From Punica granatum (lineage: Eukaryota > Streptophyta > Magnoliopsida > Myrtales > Lythraceae), in assembly GCF_007655135.1 (NCBI RefSeq), contig NC_045130.1, positions 3,162,001 to 3,226,000 on the forward strand: a stretch of DNA of 64,000 nt, read 5' to 3'. Shown here piece after piece: positions 51,301-61,100 of the stretch. The translations under genes were made by a program, and so were the position numbers. Below the pieces are notes generated by a model. It searched no databases, was not told the origin of the DNA, and worked only from the letters and a program-made list of their open reading frames with translations. Every line of letters begins with the position of its first letter. The first letter of the stretch is position 1.

Positions 51301-51601
51301 CTTATGGCTTCGGAGTCTGCTTGACTCTCTTGGGGTCAAATATAGTGAACCTACTCGATTGTTTTGTGACAATGAGGCCGCTCTACATATTGTAGCAAAT
51401 CCAGTGTTTCACGAATGGACGAAGCACATAGAAATAGATTGCCACTTTGTTAGTGAACACATTCGGTCTCGCATGATTAAGACTTCACATGTTCCGACAA
51501 AGCTGCAGCTTGCAGACATCTTTACGAAGGCCTTAGGACGAGATCGATTCCGCTTTCTCTTGGGCAAGTTGGGCATTCGAGATCCTCATGCTCCAACTTG
51601 A
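48365..51601 (+). pseudogene. Copia pol remnant (PR, IN, RT, RNase H)
   Basis: Protease motif IDSGASRHM at about 48371; GAG-pre-integrase LWHMRLGHPS near 48752; integrase with CDVCLRAKQTR, HCDLWGP, TIVDDYSR and RSDNGKEF (48830-49125); reverse transcriptase from CKWVYKIK (about 50200) through the YVDD catalytic site at 50648-50659; RNase H from VYCDSDW to DNEAALHI and ADIFTKALG, stopping near 51601. At least a dozen in-frame stops divide it. Seven of them look like CGA-to-TGA changes. Confidence 0.88.
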
Positions 51602-51608
51602 GGGGGAG
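51600..51608 (+). other. Polypurine tract
   Basis: GAGGGGGAG directly before the 3' LTR, the plus-strand priming site of copia elements. Confidence 0.75.
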
Positions 51609-51793
51609 TATTACGGAGTATATCATATATTGCCGAGATTAGCGGGATATATTGTATCATGTATATTAACTAGCCTTATTAGTGACATACATATTAGGCA
51701 ATAGAACTCTTTCCTTTTTTTCCTTGTAATCGGTAGTATATGTACACGATCAAGTAATGAATGAAATCAAGCTTTCAGTTCAACAAATTAACA
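51609..51793 (+). repeat. 3' LTR of the copia element
   Basis: Same length as the 5' LTR, starts TATTACGGAG, ends CAAATTAACA, followed by AATAC. Confidence 0.92.
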
Positions 51794-51994
51794 AATACCA
51801 TACCTCAATGAATTGGCGTTATACATGTAATTCCTATCGTTGCATATTTATCTGAAGCATCTACTATCATATATCAACATTGGGGGAGAACTAGTGACAT
51901 ATCGCATAAGGCCAGGTATCCATAGACCTCTCCGTAAGCGACTAATTATGCCATACTGTGGCCGAAAGCTTCTAAAGTCTAGACTGAGAGGCCC

Positions 51995-52235
51995 TGATAA
52001 ATAATTGGCAGAGCTCAAAAACTAGAATTCTCATTACTCGGCTAAACTCATACACACTGTACATTACATTGCTTGTAAATGAAGCTAGAGCGTCTAAGAA
52101 AGCAAAGAAATATCTAAGAAAGGGAAAATCTACACTAACTAAAATAAGATACTATAGCAAGTGTACAACCCGAAAATCCCACAAAACGTGGAAATTAATC
52201 CTGAGAATATATTCGGGAGCAATTCTCCCATAATA
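51995..52235 (-). repeat. LTR-like end of an older copia remnant
   Basis: On the minus strand a GAGAGGGAG polypurine tract (52236-52244) is followed by TATTATGGGAG. The sequence then runs to about TTATTTATCA at 51995, the likely LTR end. Only one LTR is present and the boundary is approximate. Confidence 0.5.
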
Positions 52236-53800
52236 CTCCCTCTCAAATTGGAGAATGAAGGGCATGAATTCCCAACTTACTGAGAAAAACCTGGAAAATA
52301 TCACGCCTGAGAGCCTTGGTGAAGATGTTGGCGAGTTGTAAGCGTGTCGAGACATGTTCGGTAATAACAGATCGAGACTGAATGTGCCGACGAATAAAGT
52401 GATAATCAATCTTAATATGCTTAGCGCGCTCATGAAAAATCGAATTAGACACGACGTGAAGTCACTACAACACAAATGAGATGTTGAAACCGCATTGTAT
52501 GCCTCTACTAGCCATTTATTTGCCTCTATAAAATTTAGAGACAAATTAATTAATTAACCATGTTGGTGCTGGTTTTATAGACCTTTAGAGACAAATTTGA
52601 AACATATTTCCATTTATTTCTAATTAGTGCAATTTGAAACAAATGATTTGGCTTTAAAAAATAAGTAAAAGTATCATATAAAATTGTCTCTATATACTTT
52701 TTAGAAACAAATGTAATTGCCCATGTATGTTTTTTATTCTTATATATAAAGCTCTAAAAAAAAGTAAATATTTATTACGGAACTAAATGGCAGGTTTCAA
52801 ATTAGACAAAATCAACTCAATCCACACTAATACAATTAATTTTACAATAGAGAGATTCGAACTTGCGACCTCCATTTTATTATTAAATCGCCTTATCCAA
52901 TGTGCCAATATCCTTACTCGTATAAATCTGCTACTTTTATTATTTATTATACTTTATTGATAATATTTACATTTTAAACAAATCATTAATATTTTATATT
53001 TATAATTTTTTTGTAACGACAAAATAACAATATTTTTCTAATAAAATTTTTTGTGAGAATTTATCTTTTCATAGAAAAACTTTTGATAGATTCTTGTTTG
53101 AAATTATATCAAAAAATTTTAAATAGAGTTTTTGCAAACAATTTATATGTCGAAAGGCTAGAAATTCTTCGTTGATTTTTTTGGATAAGTTGTCTTCGAA
53201 TTTAAGTAGAGAATGAAAAGAAAGATATGGTGGAGAAATATGTAAAGCGTGACAAGAGAAAATACTTGTACTGAAGAGAAGACCAAATGAAAAATATATA
53301 GATAAGAAATGGTTGTTCGAAGAAAGATAAAACAGTGAAAAATTGAAATGAGTAAAGTAAAATTAACAAATTACATGTTTCTTTATTCTTGACTTGTAAA
53401 ATTTTTTCCTACGAAAAAATAAAAGTTTCAAATTCAATTTAGCAACTCTCTATTAGTCTATATATAGATTAATACACTTTAAAATTGTATAAGTTATTCT
53501 TCTTTATTCATACATCAACATTAATTCAAAAAACTTTTTTTAAATTAATTGTGCTGGAGAAAATAATATATCATATAAAGATACAATTTTATTTGTCACT
53601 GAAAGAAAGGATTTAGAGACAAATAGGACTATATATAGAGTCACAATTTTATTTTTCTTTTAAGGTAAAGATTTCGAAACCAATACGACCGTACATATAG
53701 ACACAATTCTATTTGTAGTGAGCGCTGCTTGATTATTACAAAACAGGCACATCGGATGAGAATGAGATATGCCGAGTGACATAACAAACTCGCGGAGCAG
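52236..53800 (-). pseudogene. Copia RNase H remnant split by a CACTA element
   Basis: The right piece (53721 to about 53800, minus) encodes LREFVMSLGIS-S-P-CLFCNNQAAL. The left piece (52243-52462) resumes at HVVSNSIFHERAKHIKID and runs to LQLANIFTKALRR and the stop. Together they match the end of copia pol, which has [25 protein letters not shown]. The 52463-53720 element lies exactly between Leu and His codons. It is on the opposite strand to the copia element at 47.4 kb and is a different lineage member. Confidence 0.75.
52463..53720. mobile_element. CACTA-type DNA transposon, non-autonomous
   Basis: Begins CACTACAACACAAATG and ends ATTCTATTTGTAGTG, the terminal CACTA inverted repeat. Flanks are AGT on the left and AGC on the right, a 3-bp target duplication with one changed base. 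Repeated GAGACAAAT and GAAACAAAT motifs near both ends look like subterminal repeats. The 1258-bp body has no transposase frame. Confidence 0.8.
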
Positions 53801-55745
53801 AGTTTGTTCTTGCTATTCGGGGATGATAGGTGCGGTCCTCGCACTGTTCGACCGCGACAGGAGATGCTTCTCTTGTTGCCGAGAATCACGGCGATTGGGT
53901 GGCTTTAGATCTCGCTGATTGCCGCTGGGTGACCGCAGGCCTTGCGGACTGCTGATTGGAAGCCCGGGCTTCGCCACTTGCTGCTCGCGCTTTCAAGCCT
54001 CGCTAATCTCAGGCCTCACTGTTCGTGGTCCATTAACTTCAAGTGAGTCGCGACCCTGTTGCCGTACCCTTGGGAACCTCATCTACTCGTGGTCATGAGC
54101 ATGCCTCCATGTTTCCTGTTATCGTTGTGACATGGAGTCTGTCCTTCCTTTGCTTTCGAAACCAAGTCGCAATGATGAAAGGAAGGCAAACGCGCAGGTC
54201 AAGTCAGTCTGTCGCTCGCGAGTTGGGCCACACTACCTGCATCCCCTGTTCTTATTTCAATTTCTGTGATGTCTTACACTCCTATCTGGTGGGTGGCCGC
54301 CCAAAAGGGCTGCATAGCCGCTCGCTGTTTTACACGACAACCACAGACTGACAAACGTATATACGTATTTGCATATTCATGCGTTCATTTTATTAAGACA
54401 AATTCAGCTTGGTGATTTCACGATTTTGGCATTGTAAATGTTGTACATAGATCATTAAGAAAAAGTGTTGTTTGGTGAAATCCCTCCAAGCAGAAATTGC
54501 AAGAATTGAGATAATTCAAAGTTCGATGTGGCAACTTAGCTTTGAAGAATTATAGGTAAAGTGACTTCTTCCGTTAATAAACTGGAAAGGTAATTACTTG
54601 CGTGTCACATCCTCGATTCTCGCCGGCCGATAGTATACTAACCGGGAGATACTGTAGGGAGAGGAAGCTGGGCTCAATTCTCCCTATGCCCCTCCTTCCT
54701 TGTTAGCATGTCTGCTAGTGTTAGTCACTAGGGAGTGTTGTTCATAAATTGGAGCAGATCCTTCATTGTAGTCCTTCACTGTAGCAAATCTGATGAACAA
54801 TGGCATGAATGTTGGAGTTTCCTTGGTTCGGCGTTGCCTACGTCCTCAAAGTTTCCTAGTTTTGCCACCACATTTCTCCAGCTCTAAAGAAATTGTAGGT
54901 TTATGGCTGCAGATCTCAGGTAGCTCCTCATCAATAACCGGAACCATAGCCCTTCGTATTGTTTCCACAGACAGCGCCAAATATTGGAGATGATGGCAAT
55001 CTTCAAGATCCGCTCCGTGCACCGAATACCTGCAAAATAGGAGAATCGGGAGTATTTCTTGATTTTCCTCTCCGACAATCAAGTTAACCATTTTATATAA
55101 TATGTGTCTTATTCACTTAGAGGGATAAGAATATTTATCCATATATTTATATATATGGTGAACAAGGTATAACTCTAGGCTTCTATGGACCGAACTCTCG
55201 ATATTCAATAATATTATTTTAGGGACTTTATTCTAGGCCTTAACACAAATATACTCCTTGGGGCATCCTCAAGTCTGGTAATTAATGCCCTGCATCGAAT
55301 TGGGCATCTTAGTAGAAGAATCCGAGTCCTACCATATCAAAAAGTAGTCATGGCTATTTTATTTGTTGGTGTTGATATTATCATCTTCCATGTGCTTTCC
55401 TATATAGCTAATGATGATGACGTGACACGTTTTTTGTGGAAGAGCTTTTCCGGCAGAATTCTTCAAACTAATTTACTCTTTCAATTCAGGAAAAAAAACA
55501 AGAATAATGTGGCCGCTTGACTACACAATCCTTAACCCGGTCACATTAGACACGGATATTACGCATTTGGCAAGCCTGACTTAATAATTAATCCAAATCA
55601 ATTAGCACTATATATATATATATATATATATGCTCTTTGCAATATATTTAAAGAAAACGAATATTAATCACTTATAAAAGAAAAAAAATTGTCTCCCTTT
55701 TTCCCCAAAAAAATACTCTCTGCCTCAGCTCCCTTAATTATAATC
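53801..55745. other. Intergenic DNA, part GC-richer, no supported gene
   Basis: 53830-54350 is GC-richer than its surroundings but shows no domain and may be further retroelement debris. Around 54846-55091 a minus-strand frame of 81 codons is open but unrecognised. A TA microsatellite at 55609-55631 lies in the ANTH gene promoter region. Confidence 0.4.
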
Positions 55746-56825
55746 ATGTCTCATAGAATGTTCACATCCTCCTCTATGGTGATTCGTCAAATGGAGCAAA
55801 ACAACATCACTCTACGCTCCCTCTCAGGCATTCTCAAGGACAAAGCTTCCCTAGCCAAAGCATCCCTATTCTCCAAAACCCGATCCTACGTGCACAAGAA
55901 GATCATCAGAGCCACGACCCACGACCCTGCCTCCGCCCCAAAGGAGTATCGGCGCACTGCCCTCCTTTCCCTAGGACTTGGTTCCAGCTACACTGCACGG
56001 ACGTGTATCAAAGCCCTGATGGACCGCCTGCACAAGACGAGGAACGCGTCCGTTGCCCTGAAGTGCCTCTTTGCCATCCACAACATACTCTCCCAAGGCT
56101 CGGTCACCCTTAGGGATGAACTTTCAGTTTTCCCTTCCCATGGTGGCCATAATTTTCTGAATCTGTCGGGGTTCCGTGGCGGCTTCAACCGGGAAACGTC
56201 CAAGTACTCTTGTTGGGTCAGGTGGTACGCTGAGTTTTTGGAGCAGACCCTGATAACCGCTAGGGTCCTGGGATATTTCCTAACTCCGGCTTCATTGTCA
56301 TCGACTTCACAGGTTCTGAGGAAAGAGAGAGAAGTAAAAGTCCGGGCATATTCAAGTTCGGACTTATCTCAGGAAATAGACCTTCTCGTGAGCTTAGTTG
56401 GGGTCATATGCTCGTGCCCGGACTCGATCCATCTTCAGAGAAATGATCTGGTATACGAGATAGTTAGCCTGGTCCTTGAAGATTACCGGGTAATCAGATA
56501 CGAGATACGATCCCGACTGTCCGAGCTGGAGAAGAGATCACTGGAGAGTTTGGGCATCAGTGAGTTGGCTCAGGTGTTGAGCGCATCGAACCAGTTCGAG
56601 GGATGCAAAGAGAAATTGTTCGCACTGTTCGTGAACAGAGCGAACTACGATGGTCTGTGGGAGTTGATCACCAGAATGAAACCCACGTTGGTCCATCATA
56701 TTACAAGAACTAGTAAAGTTCAGCGGATGATTTGCTGGACTCCATCGGATTTTCGGTTTCCATGGCACACTAACGGTAATGGCTTCGTCAGAGATTATTC
56801 CGCATATGCTGTCACGACTACATAG
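55746..56825 (+). CDS. ANTH-domain clathrin assembly protein (At4g40080 type)
   Basis: An intronless 359-aa protein of the plant AP180/CALM-like family, which binds phosphoinositides and clathrin to build endocytic vesicles. The ANTH domain occupies roughly residues 20-180: ILKDKASLAKASLF, the family-typical RATTHDP, LLSLGLGSSYTARTCIKALMDRLHKT, VALKCLFAIHNIL, DELSVFPSHGGHNFLNLSGFR, and WVRWYAEFLEQ. The second half is helical and lacks obvious NPF or DPF peptide motifs. Length and order fit putative clathrin assembly protein At4g40080. The start at 55746 (MSHRMF) is the first ATG; translation from an upstream non-ATG codon in frame is possible but has no support. Nothing suggests damage. Its cargo cannot be inferred. 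Confidence 0.9.
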   Translation: MSHRMFTSSSMVIRQMEQNNITLRSLSGILKDKASLAKASLFSKTRSYVHKKIIRATTHDPASAPKEYRRTALLSLGLGSSYTARTCIKALMDRLHKTRNASVALKCLFAIHNILSQGSVTLRDELSVFPSHGGHNFLNLSGFRGGFNRETSKYSCWVRWYAEFLEQTLITARVLGYFLTPASLSSTSQVLRKEREVKVRAYSSSDLSQEIDLLVSLVGVICSCPDSIHLQRNDLVYEIVSLVLEDYRVIRYEIRSRLSELEKRSLESLGISELAQVLSASNQFEGCKEKLFALFVNRANYDGLWELITRMKPTLVHHITRTSKVQRMICWTPSDFRFPWHTNGNGFVRDYSAYAVTTT

Positions 56826-58193
56826 TAATTTATAGTTAAATTTTGTGTACTGAGCATGCGATTTTCTGGAGCGGGACTCCGAAGTTCTCTATGTCACATC
56901 AGTTTCTGTACATACGGATCGAGCTGATCGATGATTGCAGATCATCTCGCCCCATACATGTTTCTTTCTTCTATCCTTCCCTTCCTCGAGACGGAATATT
57001 TCCATAGTTCGTTACATATATACATACTCGTTGTGGATAACCAAATCGTGCGATACATCACTTTGTGTAAATTAATGCGGCCAATATCTTCATACGCGAA
57101 AGCCAATTAATGCGGCATTACGCGGATTTCATGTCAATTTCAAGTCCTACTTTTCAACAATCCGTAGTACACCTAAATTCAATAATTGAGAGCCAGCGCC
57201 GCGGCTTGGGTTAGATATAATCCATGTGGGGGTTGACATTTGCCCATGGAGTTATTCTTTTTCAATCAGGAGCGTTAATTAATTAATTAGTTAAAGTTAA
57301 TTAGCGGAAAAATAAAAATTCAAATGAGGCAATTCATTGCATTGAAAAGTAGAAATAAAACCAAAGGGTTAGTTGAAATGCCTGATCTCATTGCTCGATA
57401 ATTTTTGGATTTCTTTGACTCACCACGGAACAGAATCCTGGAAGAAAACTACAAATTTAATTATCTCAGTATATAGCACATTTGATCAAATTTCCAGACG
57501 TCATGTCTTTCATGTTACCAATTTGTGTAAATTAACTTGCAAATCATGCGCTCACGCTCTCTATCGGAATTATAGATATAGCAATTGCCCTGCACGGGCT
57601 CAATGCTGTTTGAGGATTTCTTTTTTCGATGAATAGCTGTTTGGGGATATTACAAGGGTTACCATTCCTTGATATTGTATTGCGTAATTTTTTTTTCAAT
57701 AGCACTGCAGCTTCCGTCCCGTATTGAAAATAAATAAATAAATAAATATGATTTCTTTTTAGACGACATACAAATGCCACACAATTTGTGAGGAACCGAA
57801 ATTAAATATACCAAACGGACAACGCATCGCGGACAGCAAATTCTAAAGACTAGAAAAATGAGATGACGCGGAGATAATGGAATTGGAAGGAACGCAAAGA
57901 TCGTCTTTGATTGCACAAAATTGTTAGCAATAGCCAACTGATCTGTGATAATTTGAAGAAACATAAAAACTTAAAAAGAGAGACCTTCAACTGATCTCCG
58001 TCTCATAAGCCGAAAAACTGGCCCCTTTCGAGGTGGTCTCATTTCAATGAGATGCACAATGGTGTACTATTGATCGTCCAATTCCCGTCTAACAGGAATC
58101 TCCTTGAACCTGATATCTCGAGCGGAACAGAACAGGCATATGCATAATGGTTGATGGCATGGAAGAAGATATAAATTCTCATTCGAGGCTGCC
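56826..58193. other. Convergent intergenic region
   Basis: Lies between the 3' ends of the ANTH gene (+) and the MATE gene (-). I see no gene or intact repeat. An AAAT run occurs at about 57728-57748. Confidence 0.45.
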
Positions 58194-61100
58194 CTACTTC
58201 TGCTCTTCATTACCATCGTTAGAATTTGGGTCCGAAAATTTATCTACACGCTCCCTAGCTTTCATGGCCTGCGTACAGAGGTAGAGATTTGAGATTTGGT
58301 ACGTGTAAATCAAACCTGTCCTGATGAGCACATATAAAAGCATGTTACCTCCTTATCCCAATCGCTTCGCGCGGTTATGATGGCCAATATTATTGTCTGA
58401 AATGCAGTTCCGCCAAAGATCATCCCGCCCCATATGCCCTGGTTCAAGATAGTTTTTCCGGGACATCAATATCGTGGAGAATTCAATTAAGCAAAAGTTA
58501 TGTAAATGTAATGGGCAGGCAGTTGCAACAATTCAAGAAATCGCATGCATATCGGCTTCTGGGTCACGGAAGTCGATTTTTATCAGACAGATATACGACG
58601 TATATAATTGGTCCGGACCCCAATTCCCGAGCAATTCTCCTCCACATGATCACGTTGTAACCAGCAGAACAAATTTGATCCAGCCAGGACCAAAATGAAA
58701 AGAAGATCAGTACCTGAACGCCCAGCTTAAAGACCCAGCCCATGAGGAACCCAAGTGGAAGCCCAACAATGTAGTAGCAGCCCAGGTTGATGTATGCAAC
58801 GTAAGCTTGCCATCCCGACCCAACGGCCACCCCTGTCCCATAATTAATCCACAATTAAAACTGGCTGGGCTGGACCGATCAACAATGAATATGATCTCAT
58901 TAAAAGGATGCATCGACCAAAAGTTCACCTGATAATATCGGTTGGACGCTGTTGAGGATGATAGTGATGCCAAGGAGGTAAGCGAGTTTGTCCACTTCGC
59001 TGAGGACGTCATCGCTTGATGTGAATATATATGCGAATTTGTCATGTAGAATCATGATGAGCGCACAGAAGAAGATCCCGATTATTGTGGACTGCACGAC
59101 GGAGACTTTGGTCGCGAATTTGGCGCCCTTTCCGTTCCCAGCTCCAAGCTCATTTGCCACCCGAACTCTGCCTCAGACATATAAAGTGATGAAATTGTTA
59201 GTCCTATTTACCGAGGGATACACTATTGATTGGTCTTTGTATAAGGCCCAACACTTTTATTGCAATAGATGAATCAAATTGTTTATTATGAACAGCACAT
59301 TTTTTTATCGGGTGACGGCTATTGCAGAGCTACGGAGACTAAGAAGGAAGGTCGCTGGTGTTGCAGCTTTTAGTTGTCGTCTTTGGCCTGCTACGCGGCA
59401 ACAGAGCTAAAATCGGCATCGGTGGTAAGTTGGACGGCTGACAATCACTCCAGAGACGCTTACTTGAAAATATAGTGGCATAGCCTTGCTGGGGGATTAT
59501 ATGTCAGGAACTCGCAGCCCACAGTATTATCTGTGTTGTATGCCTCTCATGCTGTTGTTCATGGAGCGACAAAGCGATTTCTTATGTATTGTGTCTGTGT
59601 ATGTGTTTGTAATAAGCAGTGGAGTTTGTAAATATTTTTTTCGTTTTTTTGTCTTATCCGGTGGATCCTGCCATCGGGACCTATTAGGTGCTTCATCTGT
59701 ACTGCCTTCTTATGTTGAATGAAATACTATTTCAATAAAAAAAAATCTCAAGTCAATTTGTACTCCCGATCTCCGACGAAAAAAAAGATTGTACACCCGA
59801 CCCGATTATATATATGGGTTGGAAGAAGTTTGACTTTTTTTTTTTAATGCTTAAGAGAAAGACCAGTTGCAAACCCATCTAGGATAATATCATGTGTTGA
59901 TACATGAACTAATTCACTTATAGAGGAAAAAGATTTTCTATTAAGTCTTCGAAGAAGAAATAATTCTTATGCACCCACTACAAGTATTTTTATAATTTTT
60001 CATTCATCTATTTTATTTATTTATATTTATTTATTTTGATAAGTTATTCATTGACCTATTTTATTTTTTGTTCACTCATCTATTTTATTATCATTTGAGA
60101 AACAAAGAAATATTAAATATCATGTCCCGATGTCCATTCTTGAGGGGCTTCATTGTGGGATTAAGAAGACAAATTAATTGAGACTACAATATCATGTATC
60201 TGTTTTTAGTGAGACCACGATCACCACAATAAAATACAGTTACTAAGTGATCAATTTTAGTTACTAAAACGTAATATTTAACAACTAAAATATTTTTCAA
60301 CCATACACACATTTACTGGCCGAACCCTTTAACTACTTCACTGCGGCAACTGACACACAAATAAATTATTTTAGTTGCAATAGCTCTTAGCAGAGTTCAT
60401 TTTACTTTTTTCTAAAAGAGTTTATTTAACAACCAATAAAACTCTTTATTAACTAAATTTTTAGTTGTTAAATAGTAAAATATAGTTGCTAAAACTTATT
60501 ACAACTAAAATGACTTATCTAGCTAAGGGGTTTGTCAACTATGGTCGAAAAAATTTTATTAGTTAAAGATTACTTTTTAGCAATTAAAATCGACCGTTCA
60601 GCTGTTAATAAATTATTTTGTTGCAGTGATCTCAGTCCGTTAATTGAGACCAGTTCCTATTTGGACATCGGCAGCCCTAACTCTGAAAAATACAGTCGGC
60701 TTTACTTGTGTCTGACATAGACTGGGACAAAATCAATCGGCGTGAAATGACCCAATCCGTCTTGTTCTTTTCCACTTTCTTTTCATCTGATAATTTATGG
60801 TCAATCCATCCTCGTCTAGAAAAGCTTAAAGCCACTTTATTGATTTATACCTAATAGTCATGATGCCAACGTCCGGTCAAATTTGACACCTTCAAGACTT
60901 TGAATGTTAGTTAGCTTGTGAGGATCGCATATATAGCTTCATTTCTTTTCTTTGTCTTTTCTAAACATGAAGATGTCTCAAGAAGCCGCTAAAATTAAAT
61001 AATTAAGATAATAGCAAAGGGAGGAGAAATGCTATTTGCTTAATTAATGGTTATAGCTAATATATCATTAGTTAGAAATTAAACTAGATAGCATAAGAAG

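Larger units (their letters stand above)
47413..51793 (+). mobile_element. Ty1/copia retrotransposon, degenerate, with both LTRs
   Basis: Two 185-bp LTRs (47413-47597 and 51609-51793) bound it, and AATAC is duplicated exactly at 47408-47412 and 51794-51798. Internal order is gag zinc knuckle, protease, integrase, reverse transcriptase, RNase H, which is the copia order. The LTRs differ at about a dozen positions by eye, so the insertion is not recent. Pol is broken by many stops. It sits about 410 bases past the ATL gene stop, in the same orientation, and could influence that gene's 3' end. Confidence 0.93.

Noticed and set aside
54846..55091. 81-codon minus-strand frame with ordinary-looking composition
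   Set aside because: A possible splice acceptor occurs inside, but I could not match a family or find partner exons.
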